A DNA stretch of 64,000 nt from an uncultured Cohaesibacter sp. (GTDB lineage: Bacteria > Pseudomonadota > Alphaproteobacteria > Rhizobiales > Cohaesibacteraceae): positions 372,001 through 436,000 of the forward strand of contig NZ_OY781114.1 of the NCBI RefSeq assembly GCF_963676485.1, given 5' to 3'. The notes beneath the pieces were generated by a model, which had not been told where the DNA came from, made no database searches, and saw nothing but the letters and a program-made list of their open reading frames with translations. Of the stretch, positions 34,250 to 43,200 are shown one piece after another. The position numbers were made by a program, and so were the translations under genes. Each line of letters starts with the position of its first letter. The stretch's first letter is position 1.

Positions 34250-35437
34250 TCAGCCTCGCGAGCTTTCCACTTGCCCCTTGGAGACACGAATGGAAAAGGC
34301 TGTTGCCTGACCGGACGCCAACAGCTTGGCTTGAGCAATCCAGTTTTCCCTGTCTATGCGTCCCTTGAAGCTCAGGAAGGTCGAAACATAGTTGGCTTCT
34401 TCGCGTGACCAGTTTGCGATCTGATCAAAATGATAGATGCCAAGATCATTGAGCTTGGTTTCGATCACCCGGCCGATGCCCCTGATCTCTTTGAGATCAT
34501 CAGGCTTGCCATCGCGCGGTCCAGAGAGCAAGGCGGGCTTGGATCCGACAGCCTGGGCTTTTTCCTCAGCCGATGCGCCTTCTGGCAAAGTGGCCAGAAC
34601 CTGCTCGATCTTTTCCTCTTCAGCTTCAACATCCACAGGATTTGCTTCCGCTTCGACAACCTCGACAGGCACAGCTCCGGCAGCAGCGACAGCATCGTCA
34701 TCGGCTTCCTCTTGCGGCGTTGCATCAGCTCCGATGATAACTCTGGCCTGTGCGATCCAGTTTTCGCGCTCGATGCGCCCCTTGAAATCAAGGGTGGAAG
34801 AAACCCATGTGGCTTCGGCCTCAGACCAGTTTGCGATCTGGTCAAAGTGATAGATGCCAAGATTATTGAGTTTGCCTTCGATCACCTTGCCAACGCCCTT
34901 GATCTTTTTAAGATCATCGGCTTTGCCATAGCGCGGCGCTTCCAGAGCTTGCGGCTTTGTGCCTTCTGACTGAGCGGCCTCTGCGGGATTATCGACAAGC
35001 CCTTCGCCAGCCATGCCTTCGGCGACCAGTGTCGGGTCCACGCTATTGTCAACGGGTTCGTTTTTCTTCGGCCTTGCGCGCTTTGGTCTCTCTTCGTCAA
35101 TGATGGTGGCAACCACCTCAACCGGAATGACGCTCTGCTCTTGTGGAATCGGCTCCTCACGCCCATCTGGCACCGGAGCACCGGCCATGGCGACAGACGC
35201 CACAGATGCAACATCGGCATCAAAAGCCTGATCGCCCTCTTCGGCTGCGGAAAGTGGAAACTCCTTTGAAGCCTTGCGTGCGGCGGCTGCCGCAGGGTCA
35301 TAGAGCGCTTCAGCCCGATTGGCCAGATCCTGTCCCGGCTGACTGGCCAGAAAGACCCTCAGAGCACAGCCAAGCAAGGCTCCAAAGATGACGGCGAGAA
35401 TGATGAGCAGCAATTCCTGCCCGATAAGAACGGTCAT
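34250..35437 (-). CDS. Membrane-anchored protein with two helix-hairpin-helix repeats
   Basis: A 395-residue protein with an N-terminal membrane helix (LLLIILAVIFGALLGCALRVFL), a long acidic Ala/Pro/Glu-rich linker, and two near-identical domains at about residues 165-233 and 304-372. Each reads DDLKxIxGxGxVIExKLNxLGIYHFDQIANWS and ends FKGRIxRENWIAQA. This helix-hairpin-helix module is the one often found at the C-terminus of alphaproteobacterial NuoE and similar proteins (DUF4332-like). Role unknown; the membrane anchor argues against a simple DNA-repair function. It is the last gene of a three-gene operon, 11 bp after the 37-codon gene. Confidence 0.75.
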   Translation of the reverse strand: MTVLIGQELLLIILAVIFGALLGCALRVFLASQPGQDLANRAEALYDPAAAAARKASKEFPLSAAEEGDQAFDADVASVASVAMAGAPVPDGREEPIPQEQSVIPVEVVATIIDEERPKRARPKKNEPVDNSVDPTLVAEGMAGEGLVDNPAEAAQSEGTKPQALEAPRYGKADDLKKIKGVGKVIEGKLNNLGIYHFDQIANWSEAEATWVSSTLDFKGRIERENWIAQARVIIGADATPQEEADDDAVAAAGAVPVEVVEAEANPVDVEAEEEKIEQVLATLPEGASAEEKAQAVGSKPALLSGPRDGKPDDLKEIRGIGRVIETKLNDLGIYHFDQIANWSREEANYVSTFLSFKGRIDRENWIAQAKLLASGQATAFSIRVSKGQVESSRG

Positions 35438-35448
35438 GGCACTCTCCC

Positions 35449-35562
35449 TCAGTCTTTCGCTTTGTCTTGATCTTGCGGTTCACAGGCAAACCAGCCGATG
35501 ACAGCGCCCAGAACAACTCCCAACAGGAGCAATGGATAAAGATTTTCAATAAGATATCCCAT
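35449..35562 (-). CDS. 37-residue membrane peptide of the BON/HhH operon
   Basis: AAGGAG lies 7 bp before the ATG. The product starts MGYLIENLYPLLLLG, continues with VVLGAVIGWFACEPQ, and ends in a charged tail (DQDKAKD): one membrane helix with a short soluble end. It sits between the BON gene (18 bp) and the HhH gene (11 bp) on the same strand, so it is translated as part of that operon. The N-terminal helix of the HhH protein has a similar pattern (ILAVIFGALLGCAL), suggesting that they pack together. Too small for routine gene callers. Confidence 0.75.
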   Translation of the reverse strand: MGYLIENLYPLLLLGVVLGAVIGWFACEPQDQDKAKD

Positions 35563-35580
35563 TTTCAAACTCCTTGTGGA

Positions 35581-36333
35581 CTATTGCTGACGCGTGTCAG
35601 GGTCAATTGAACCGGTCGTGGTGTCTTCGGTTTCTCTCAGGCTTTCGAGGTCTGACGAGCCTTCGGAGTCAGGCTGGGGGTTGCGGATCTGGAGATCAAC
35701 GGCAATCGCACCAAGATCGATGTTATCGGCGGTATGTTTGAGCCTGTTGTAAAGATCCACCCCCTCGGCATCATTTGGGAGCGTGCCGGAAATTGTCAGC
35801 TTGTCATCAATCAGCATGACCTTCCCGTCGGGCAACTCAGCCAGAAGCGTGCCAGCCAGCCTTACAGCTCCGGAGATTTCCTCAGGTGCACCGCGCGCGG
35901 CCTCAACACTGCTCATTTCCAGCTCAGCATCAGCGATTGCGGCCTCAATGTTGGCAGGTGCCTTTTTCAACTCATAATAGGGCAGATAGCCAATCATGGT
36001 GACGGTGTTCCCCTGCCGGGAAAGCCCCCAGGTATAGGGGCTTTGTGCGGCTAGAAGGCCGGTTTTATCCTTGACGACACGCACACCCCATTCTGCCAGC
36101 AACAGCTCGCTCGCTTCCTCCGCCGCGCCCTTTTCAGGGGCAATGCCGGTCAGCGTGGCGTCGCGGCCATGGAATGTGATTTTCGCCCAGTCCATATCCC
36201 TTTGCTCCAGAATCGTAAGCGCACGTCCGGTCAGGTCGGCCTCGATCTTCTCGGTTTCGCCGTAAAGGGAAAGCCCGGCAACAGCTACAACCGCCAAGGC
36301 ACCGGGGATCAACCAGCTTTTCAGCAATGACAT
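35581..36333 (-). CDS. Exported BON-domain protein
   Basis: A 250-residue protein with a signal anchor (LIPGALAVVAVAGLSLYG). Two or more BON-type segments follow: DMDWAKITFHGRDATLTGIAP and later DDKLTISGTLPND, with QSPYTWGLSRQGNTVTMIGYLP in between. This matches the N-terminal half of rhizobial OmpA-family proteins, but the OmpA peptidoglycan-binding domain is absent and replaced by an acidic Ser/Asp/Glu-rich tail. BON domains bind envelope components. First gene of the operon. Confidence 0.75.
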   Translation of the reverse strand: MSLLKSWLIPGALAVVAVAGLSLYGETEKIEADLTGRALTILEQRDMDWAKITFHGRDATLTGIAPEKGAAEEASELLLAEWGVRVVKDKTGLLAAQSPYTWGLSRQGNTVTMIGYLPYYELKKAPANIEAAIADAELEMSSVEAARGAPEEISGAVRLAGTLLAELPDGKVMLIDDKLTISGTLPNDAEGVDLYNRLKHTADNIDLGAIAVDLQIRNPQPDSEGSSDLESLRETEDTTTGSIDPDTRQQ

Positions 36334-36612
36334 TGTGGTAATTCCTTCCTATGATCCACTGGGCATCCGTCGGATGTCGTTTGTGACGGAGGTGGAACCC
36401 ATTCTTTGGTAGAGTATCTCAGCAATCTATCAGGACCAAGACCATCAGCTGGAGTACGGGACGAAATATGCGATTTATTCAACTTTTTGACTGAAAGCAA
36501 CGCTTTTCGCCTGTGGGTGCAAGCTGCGGACTTCCCAATGCGCCACATGGTTCCCACCCAAGGCGGCACTACACCGAATTCTTTATTATTTCAATAACTT
36601 CTCGGCGGTCAT

Positions 36613-37851
36613 ATGTCAGCACAGAGCCTCTCAAAAGCCCAGGCAAGACGCATTGCTCTTAAAGCACAAGGCTTTCTGCCCCAACGGCGTGGGCTCAAGC
36701 GGGTGGACCGGCGCCATCTGGATGCCTTGTTCCAGCAGGTTTCTCTCTTGCAGATCGACTCGGTGAATGTGTTGGATCGAGCGCATTATCTGACGCTGTT
36801 TGCGCGGTTTGGCGCCTATGACAAGACAATTGTCGACCGGCTTTTACATGATGTCGCGCGCACGAAGGGTACAAAGAAGAAGGACTATTTCGAATATTGG
36901 GGGCATGAAGCCTCTGTGATGCCTGTCAGTCTCTATCCCACGCTCAAATGGCGCATGGAGCGGGCCCGACGCCACCAAGGTGTCTGGGGCAAGCTTTCCC
37001 GTTATGCCAAAGAGAATCCTCGGGTTATCGAGACAGTCCTACAGGATATTGCTGATCGGGGGCCGCTCTGCGTGTCCGATCTGGAAAAGCGCGGCGGACG
37101 GTCTGGCGCATGGTGGGGCTGGAACGACAGCAAGATCGCGCTGGAATTCCTGTTCTGGTGCGGCCATATCGTGGCTGCAGGTCGAGCAGGGTTCACGCGC
37201 TATTATGATCTCCCTGAGCGCATCATTCCTTCTGACTATCTTGAGGCTCCGGCCCTTGACGAAGAAGCCGCCCATCGCCAACTGATGGCACTGGCGGCGA
37301 AATCTCACGGGATCGGGACAGAGAAATGCTTGCGCGACTATTTCCGCCTGCCTACAGCAGAGGCACGCAACGCGCTCAATGCGCTTTTGGAAGAGGGCAT
37401 CATTGAACCAGTATCAGTGGAAGGGTGGAATGCGCCGACCTATCTATATCGCGATGCACAGCTTCCCGCCCGGGCAACCTGTCGTGCGCTGTTGGCCCCC
37501 TTTGATTCTCTTATCTGGTATAGAGACCGCGCCGAAGCCTTGTTTGACTTCCGCTATCGCATCGAAATCTATGTGCCAAAGGAGAAGAGGCAGTTCGGAT
37601 ACTATGTGTTGCCCTTCCTGATGGGAGACCGGCTCGTCGCACGGCTGGACCTCAAGGCCAATCGACAGGAATCAATCCTTGAAGTCTTTGCCGCCCATGG
37701 AGAAGCGCATATCAACCAAGGCAAAGTGGCCGAAGCTCTGGCGCAAGAGCTCACACTGATGGCGCAATGGATGGGGCTGGATGCAATTCGCGTTGGCGAG
37801 AGAGGAGAGCTGACCCGCTCCTTATCGGAAGCGGTCAGAAAACTTACATGA
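36613..37851 (+). CDS. YcaQ family winged-helix DNA glycosylase
   Basis: A 412-residue protein of the HTH_42/YcaQ (AlkX) family. Members of the related AlkZ and YcaQ groups unhook interstrand DNA crosslinks by base excision. The catalytic QxD-type motif is visible as SLLQIDSVNVLDRAHY (Gln47 and Asp49), followed by DYFEYWGHEASVMP and the winged-helix region. The C-terminal segment LLAPFDSLIWYRDRAEALFDF is a family hallmark. The gene stands alone on the plus strand, divergent from the BON operon. Confidence 0.88.
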   Translation: MSAQSLSKAQARRIALKAQGFLPQRRGLKRVDRRHLDALFQQVSLLQIDSVNVLDRAHYLTLFARFGAYDKTIVDRLLHDVARTKGTKKKDYFEYWGHEASVMPVSLYPTLKWRMERARRHQGVWGKLSRYAKENPRVIETVLQDIADRGPLCVSDLEKRGGRSGAWWGWNDSKIALEFLFWCGHIVAAGRAGFTRYYDLPERIIPSDYLEAPALDEEAAHRQLMALAAKSHGIGTEKCLRDYFRLPTAEARNALNALLEEGIIEPVSVEGWNAPTYLYRDAQLPARATCRALLAPFDSLIWYRDRAEALFDFRYRIEIYVPKEKRQFGYYVLPFLMGDRLVARLDLKANRQESILEVFAAHGEAHINQGKVAEALAQELTLMAQWMGLDAIRVGERGELTRSLSEAVRKLT

Positions 37852-37881
37852 GCAGCAGGCGCCCGGGCAGCGCCTCAAAAC

Positions 37882-38004
37882 TTACTTGTTGCAAGGACAA
37901 CCGCAGGCGGTCGGGGCAAACAGGAAGCATACGAGAGCCAAATAGGCTTCGCGAAACAGCTTGAGCCGGGAGACTCCTGAGCTTGCAATAGTGTTCTTAG
38001 ACAT
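37882..38004 (-). CDS. 40-residue Cys-rich peptide with a hydrophobic core
   Basis: An excellent AAGGAG site lies 7 bp before the ATG at 38004. The product has a basic N-terminus (MSKNTIASSGVSRLKLFREA), a hydrophobic stretch (YLALVCFLFAPTA) and ends CGCPCNK. The layout suits either a signal peptide with a tiny Cys-rich mature part, or a membrane peptide with a metal-binding end. TACG could act as a lipobox-like site, but the Leu at -3 is missing. It lies antisense to its neighbours in the gap between the YcaQ and HAD genes. Confidence 0.6.
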   Translation of the reverse strand: MSKNTIASSGVSRLKLFREAYLALVCFLFAPTACGCPCNK

Positions 38005-38191
38005 GAAACAGCTCCTTGACGGAATATTTTTGTTATTCTTACTTTATAGGAACTCTAAACGAGTTTGTCCGCGTCCACAAGCGCCTGACCATGATCCAAA
38101 TCGCATGTTTGGTATGACAAATATCTATGATAAAGCTCATCGCCATAATGCTACCCCCGCATTCCCCGCCTGCTAAGAAAGACAAAACCCC

Positions 38192-38830
38192 ATGAAACAG
38201 CTGGACCTTGACCGCATTCAATGCGTGATTTTCGATCTGGATGGCACTCTGGTGGACAGTGAAATCCTGTCTCTGCAAGGCTATTGCGACACCGTGCCGG
38301 ACCTGGACTGGGATGTGAACTATATGGTTGCGAATCTGCGAGGCTGCCAGTTTCACAAGATTGTCGAGGCGATGGAAGATCGGGTTGGTCACAAGCTGGC
38401 CGATGATTACGAGACCACCTATCGCGCGCATGTGGCAGAGCTGTTTGAAGCCGGATTGCGAGCCTTTCCTGATGTTCTGGAGGTGGTTCCGGCCCTTAAG
38501 ACACCCAAATGCATTGCCTCGGCCGGTCCTATCAAGAAGATGCACCACTCGCTGGGCCTCACCGGCCTGTTGCCGCATTTCGAAGACCGGATTTTCAGCT
38601 CCTATGTCGTGAAAAGCTGGAAGCCAGAGCCGGGCCTCTTCCTTCATGCTGCCAAGACCATGGGCTATGCGCCCGAAAACTGCCTCGTGGTTGAAGATAG
38701 CGAAGTGGGCATTGAAGCAGCCCAACGTGCCGGTATGCAGCATTTGCTGCATGTACCAGAAGGCCATCATGTATTCGCAGGCTATGATGGCGCTGTGCTC
38801 AATCGCTATCGGGATTTCCCGCTCAGCTAA
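38192..38830 (+). CDS. HAD-superfamily phosphatase (subfamily IA)
   Basis: A 212-residue hydrolase: motif I VIFDLDGTLVDSE with the nucleophile Asp, a helical cap, motif II in CIASAGP, the Lys in SWKPEPGLF, and motif IV VVEDSEVGIEAA. This matches the beta-phosphoglucomutase/phosphoglycolate phosphatase-like group; substrate unknown. It is followed after 35 bp by a hydroxyacid dehydrogenase on the same strand, so the two may form an operon. Confidence 0.88.
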   Translation: MKQLDLDRIQCVIFDLDGTLVDSEILSLQGYCDTVPDLDWDVNYMVANLRGCQFHKIVEAMEDRVGHKLADDYETTYRAHVAELFEAGLRAFPDVLEVVPALKTPKCIASAGPIKKMHHSLGLTGLLPHFEDRIFSSYVVKSWKPEPGLFLHAAKTMGYAPENCLVVEDSEVGIEAAQRAGMQHLLHVPEGHHVFAGYDGAVLNRYRDFPLS

Positions 38831-38865
38831 AGCTGACCTATACAACAAGAAGAAAAGCATCTGTC

Positions 38866-39798
38866 ATGAAGTGTCTTATCGTCCAGCCAGTCCATGAAGA
38901 AGGCCTTAAACTCCTGCGCCAGAATGGCATAGAGCCGGTCATCTGCCCCGACCCTTCCATGGATACGGTTGCCGCGCTCGTGCGGGGGTGCGAATCTAGC
39001 ATCACCCGCGATGCAGGCTTCACCGAACAGGCCTTTGCCGCCGCCGATAAACTCAAAGTCGTCGTGGTGCATGGGGCCGGTCATGATGCAGTCGACAAGG
39101 AGGCCGCCACGCGCCACGGCGTTCTGGTGTGCAACACGCCCGGAGCCAATGCACAATCGGTCTCTGAGCTGGCGCTGGGCCTCGCTCTTTCTGCCGCCCG
39201 TCTCCTTCCTGCCGCTGACAGGGAAGAGCGCGCCGGACACGTTGGTTTCCGCGACCGCAACCAGACCCTTGAGCTACAGGGCAAGACGGCGCTGGTTGTG
39301 GGCTGGGGTCATACGGGGTCCCGTCTTGGCAAGATGCTGCGCGGAGCGCTCGATATGCGCGTGCTGGTGCATTCTCCACGGGTCAAGGATCTGGGAGATT
39401 TCGATCGGGCCAGCTCGCTGGAAGCAGGACTTGCTGAGGCAGATCTCATTTCGCTGCACACCCCTCTGCGTCCTGAAACAAGGCATATGATCAACAAAGA
39501 CAGCCTTGCACGCGTCAAGACCGGAGCCATTCTGGTTAACACGGCCCGCGCCGGTCTGGTGGATGAAGTCGCCCTGCTTGATGCACTCAACAAGGGCCAA
39601 CTCTTTGCTGCCGGTCTGGATGTCTATGAAGAGGAAGCGCCACTGGGAGCCCTTGGCAAGTCTGATCGTGTCATCCTTGCCCCCCATCTTGGCGGAGCCA
39701 CCGAGGAAGCCATGCGGCGCATCGCTGTTGCCTCGGTCAACAATGTGCTGACGGCGCTTTCTGGTAAGCGTCCGGCAACGGCCCTCAATCTAGGCTAA
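38866..39798 (+). CDS. D-2-hydroxyacid dehydrogenase (first copy)
   Basis: A 310-residue NAD-dependent dehydrogenase of the SerA/glyoxylate reductase type. The Rossmann motif is VVGWGHTGSRLG; catalytic regions are NTARAGLVDEVAL with the Arg, the Glu in DVYEEEAP, and the His in LAPHLGGATEEA. It lacks the C-terminal ACT domain of long SerA enzymes. Substrate (phosphoglycerate, hydroxypyruvate or another) cannot be fixed. It follows the HAD gene closely and is convergent with mtnN. Confidence 0.88.
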   Translation: MKCLIVQPVHEEGLKLLRQNGIEPVICPDPSMDTVAALVRGCESSITRDAGFTEQAFAAADKLKVVVVHGAGHDAVDKEAATRHGVLVCNTPGANAQSVSELALGLALSAARLLPAADREERAGHVGFRDRNQTLELQGKTALVVGWGHTGSRLGKMLRGALDMRVLVHSPRVKDLGDFDRASSLEAGLAEADLISLHTPLRPETRHMINKDSLARVKTGAILVNTARAGLVDEVALLDALNKGQLFAAGLDVYEEEAPLGALGKSDRVILAPHLGGATEEAMRRIAVASVNNVLTALSGKRPATALNLG

Positions 39799-39880
39799 TG
39801 CCCCAGTGAATGCATTAAGGCGTTCATGGTCTGGACGCGCACAAGGAAGCTCTGCTGCGCGTCTTGCCTTTCAAGGTGGA

Positions 39881-40519
39881 TCAGAGCCGGATCAGGCCAT
39901 ACTTGATGGCGCGTTCCAACTGTCCCACGGCATGAGCAAGTTTCTCGTCGACCACATGGAGATATTCGGTCCAGTCATTGACGTGGGTCAGCTCCGTCTT
40001 GCCATCGGAAATACCGCGCAGACCGATCATCGGCACATCATGGAGCATGCAGGCACGGAGCACGGCAAAGCTCTCCATATCCACCATATCCGCATCGATG
40101 CCATCATACGCAGCGCCGGAAACGATATTGCCGCCAGTAGACAATATGGCTTCCTTGACATCAGGAATGCGGAAGGGCATCGGCACCTTGACGGGCAGAT
40201 CCACAAACGGGGTCTTGCCCTTTTCAAAGCCGAGTGGCGATGTATCCATATCGCGATAGCTGATCGCCGTTGCCTGATAAACTTCGGTCTGCTCCAATGT
40301 GGCCGAACCTGCCGAACCGAGGGACACGACCAGATCTGGCTTCTGATCGGTGGCGACCAGTCTGGCCAAGAAGGAAGACACATTGATCGCCGCTTCCACC
40401 GGCCCAACGCCGATCATCAGAGGCACGATTTTTGCCTTCAGGTGATCACCATACTCAGCGTCCACAGCCATGACATAAAGGATGCTCTTGCCTGCCACTG
40501 TCTTCAATTCATAATCCAT
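39881..40519 (-). CDS. mtnN: 5'-methylthioadenosine/S-adenosylhomocysteine nucleosidase family protein
   Basis: A 212-residue nucleosidase that cleaves adenine from MTA or SAH in methionine salvage. Visible features: VMAVDAEYGDHL near the start (family catalytic-base region), VSLGSAGSATLEQTEVYQATA, the nucleoside-binding DMVDMESFAVLRA, and RGISDGKTEL with the catalytic Asp. Gene name follows the family; the N-terminus is shorter than in E. coli MtnN. Monocistronic on the minus strand. Confidence 0.8.
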   Translation of the reverse strand: MDYELKTVAGKSILYVMAVDAEYGDHLKAKIVPLMIGVGPVEAAINVSSFLARLVATDQKPDLVVSLGSAGSATLEQTEVYQATAISYRDMDTSPLGFEKGKTPFVDLPVKVPMPFRIPDVKEAILSTGGNIVSGAAYDGIDADMVDMESFAVLRACMLHDVPMIGLRGISDGKTELTHVNDWTEYLHVVDEKLAHAVGQLERAIKYGLIRL

Positions 40520-40942
40520 CGTCTTGCTCTTGCCTCTGTGTCAGCCCATCGGGGCAATCCTTTTGTCTTTTTGCAAAGCCTGCAAAGCACCCGACTTGCC
40601 GGCCATGCGCGCTTGGCAAAAAAACACCTTCTATGGTGCTACATCGAAAGGCTGCGCAAGCCAAGAGCGCAGAGCGCTTAAAATGTCGGCAGCCCCTACG
40701 ACAGTCAGCAGCAAGCGCGCTTTCAAGGAAAATGGTCAACAGGGAGGGAAATCTGATATCGGAGATTTACAGTCCCTAGAGACTTTCGCTAAACTCGCCT
40801 CGCGTGGTCTTTCTGGCCATAGCCAAACGATTTACCTGTCTTTGTCACCCTCTCTCTCCCTCCCTTGTTTTTTTGAAGGCAGCTTGCCTTATTGCGAAAT
40901 GATAGAGATGTGCCAGCCCAACCGATCAAGGATATTGCGCTC
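40520..40942. other. Divergent promoter gap, no gene supported
   Basis: 423 bp between mtnN and the second hydroxyacid dehydrogenase. A plus-strand frame spans most of it but is Ser/Leu-rich with no homology and runs out of frame across the next gene's start. The promoters of both neighbours should lie here. Confidence 0.4.
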
Positions 40943-41884
40943 ATGAAACCGGACGTTCTTGTTATTGTTCCCCTCCGCCCAAACCAGCAGGAACAGCTGG
41001 AAGCCACCTATACCCTTCATCGCTATGATCTGGCCGAAGACAAAAATGCCTTTCTGGCAGAAGTGGGAGACAAGATTGTTGCGGTTGTAACCAACGGCGG
41101 TCACGGCCTCACGCGCGCGCAGCTCGAATTTCTGCCCAATCTCAAAATCACGTCCTCTTCTGGCGTTGGCTATGATGCCATTGATGTGGAGGCCTGCAGC
41201 GAACAGGGCGTCAAGGTGACCAATACCCCTGACGTGCTGACCGATGACGTGGCCGATATGGCACTTGCGCTCTTTCTGGCGGTAAGGCGCGATCTTGTGA
41301 GGGGCGATGCTTATGTACGCACCGGAGCGTGGGGGCGAGATGGTGCCTTTCCGCTCACCCACTCAATCAAAGCCAGGAAGGTTGGCATTGTCGGACTTGG
41401 CCGCATTGGCAAGGCCATTGCCGCTCGTTTGGAGCCGATGGGCGTCGAGATTGCCTATCACGGACGCCATCAGCAGGCTGATGTTGCCTATAGCTATATG
41501 ACAGACCTGATTGCCATGGCGGAGTGGGCCGATATTCTGATTGCGGCCATGCCCGGCGGCGCGGCAACTGAAGGCATGATCAGCGAAGCCGTTCTGGAAA
41601 CTCTGGGACCGGACGGCAGCTTCATCAATATTGCCCGCGGCAGCGTGGTGGATGAAGCCGCTCTCATTGCCTGCCTCAAGGATGGCCGCCTTGGCAGCGC
41701 CGGGCTTGATGTATTCCTCAATGAACCTGAGCCGAGCACAGCCTTTGCCGCTATTCCAAATGTCGTGCTGCATCCACACAATGCCAGCGGCACAGTGGAA
41801 ACACGCGGGGCCATGTCGCAACTGGTGCTCGACAATCTGGCAGCCTATTTTGCAGGCAAGCCATTGGTGACGCCGGTCAACTGA
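40943..41884 (+). CDS. D-2-hydroxyacid dehydrogenase (second copy, glyoxylate/hydroxypyruvate reductase-like)
   Basis: A 313-residue dehydrogenase. Rossmann motif VGIVGLGRIGKAIAARLEP, then NIARGSVVDEAAL with the substrate Arg, the Glu in LNEPEPS, and LHPHNASGTVETR with the active-site His. The pattern fits glyoxylate/hydroxypyruvate reductase B-like enzymes of Rhizobiales. The Met with AAGGA about 11 bp upstream is used. It shares only the superfamily fold with the copy at 38866. Confidence 0.88.
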   Translation: MKPDVLVIVPLRPNQQEQLEATYTLHRYDLAEDKNAFLAEVGDKIVAVVTNGGHGLTRAQLEFLPNLKITSSSGVGYDAIDVEACSEQGVKVTNTPDVLTDDVADMALALFLAVRRDLVRGDAYVRTGAWGRDGAFPLTHSIKARKVGIVGLGRIGKAIAARLEPMGVEIAYHGRHQQADVAYSYMTDLIAMAEWADILIAAMPGGAATEGMISEAVLETLGPDGSFINIARGSVVDEAALIACLKDGRLGSAGLDVFLNEPEPSTAFAAIPNVVLHPHNASGTVETRGAMSQLVLDNLAAYFAGKPLVTPVN

Positions 41885-42026
41885 CCCTCACGGCAGATGA
41901 TCCGAAGGTCGGTGCGCGATGCCTGCCAATTGCGTGTATGATGGAAGGAGGCTGGAATTTTTCCTTTCAGCCTTTCCTACTCGTTTGCTCTTGTTGCAGA
42001 GCCTACGGAACGCCTGAGGCACGCGC

Positions 42027-43190
42027 ATGGACCTGCATCTGCTGTTTCTTTCTCTTGGCGGCATACTGCTTGGTGGGCTGATCACCGATGAGCTGGGGCG
42101 GCGCACCCGTCTGCCCAGAGTCACCCTGCTCATTCTGTTCGGCGTCGTCATCGGCCCTTCGGGGCTGTCCCTTCTGCCCTCTCATTTTTCCGACTGGTAT
42201 GAGTTTCTGGCTGCAACAGCCCTCACCATGGTGGCTTTTCTGCTTGGGGGGCATCTCTCGGTGTCGGGACTGCGCAAGCGTGGCAAAACCATTATCATCG
42301 TCTCTGCCGTCGTGGTAGGGCTGACGGCCCTGGCCATATGCGGCGGTCTCATGGCACTTGGCGCGCCCTTTCTTCTGGCCCTTTTGTTGGCTGGCATCGG
42401 TACGGCAACAGATCCGGCCGCCACGCAGGATGTCATCAAGCAGACGGGAGCAAAGGGGCACTTCACCCGGATCCTGCTTGGCATTGTTGCCATTGATGAT
42501 GCCTGGGGGCTGATCGTCTTCAGTCTGTTGCTTGTTCTCGCCAAGGCGGTTTCTGGCGGTGGCTTTGATGATATTCTTTTCAATGCGGCGCAGGAACTGG
42601 GCGGCGCGGTTGCCATCGGCTTATTGATCGGTGTGCCCGGCTCGTTCCTGTCTGGGCGTATCCGGCCCGGAGAGCCCATGCAGCTGGAAGCTCTGGGGCT
42701 CGTCTTTTTATGTGCGGGCCTTGCTATCTGGCTTGATGTTTCTTTCCTGCTCTCGGGCATGATCGCAGGCTTCATCATTGTCAACTTCGCCAAGCATCAC
42801 AATCGCTCTTTCCATGAGATTGAGCATATCGAATGGCCCTTCATGGTGTTCTTTTTCGTGCTGGCGGGTGCCTCGCTGCAGATCGCCGGTATCGTCGATA
42901 TCGGCATGGTGGGACTTGGCTATATAGCGCTTCGCATAGCGGGGCGTCTTGTTGGCGGCTGGTTCGGCTGCCAATGGGCAGGCGCCGCCCCCAGACATAA
43001 GCTCTGGCTGGGCCTTGCCCTGATGCCGCAAGCAGGTGTTGCGCTCGGCATGGCGCTGGTTGCTGCCGATCATTTCCCCGTCATTGGAGAGCAGCTATTG
43101 GCAATCACCATCGGTACGACTGTGATTTTCGAAATAGCCGGCCCGATCCTCACCCTTGTCGCCTTGAAAAAGGTGGGCGAGGCGCCCTAG
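42027..43190 (+). CDS. CPA2 family cation/proton antiporter
   Basis: A 387-residue membrane protein with about 11-12 helices and the Na_H_exchanger fold. The half-helix regions GIGTATDPAATQDVIKQTGA and LGIVAIDDAWGLIVFSLLLV (adjacent Asp residues) are the expected ion-binding sites. There is no C-terminal TrkA-N domain, unlike KefB/KefC, so gating by nucleotides is not indicated. Monocistronic; its stop is 10 bp from that of the convergent RES gene. Confidence 0.88.
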   Translation: MDLHLLFLSLGGILLGGLITDELGRRTRLPRVTLLILFGVVIGPSGLSLLPSHFSDWYEFLAATALTMVAFLLGGHLSVSGLRKRGKTIIIVSAVVVGLTALAICGGLMALGAPFLLALLLAGIGTATDPAATQDVIKQTGAKGHFTRILLGIVAIDDAWGLIVFSLLLVLAKAVSGGGFDDILFNAAQELGGAVAIGLLIGVPGSFLSGRIRPGEPMQLEALGLVFLCAGLAIWLDVSFLLSGMIAGFIIVNFAKHHNRSFHEIEHIEWPFMVFFFVLAGASLQIAGIVDIGMVGLGYIALRIAGRLVGGWFGCQWAGAAPRHKLWLGLALMPQAGVALGMALVAADHFPVIGEQLLAITIGTTVIFEIAGPILTLVALKKVGEAP

Positions 43191-43200
43191 ACCATATAAG

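Noticed and set aside
40524-40946. 140-codon plus-strand open frame upstream of the second hydroxyacid dehydrogenase
   Set aside because: Overlaps the next gene's start; Ser/Leu-rich with no homology.
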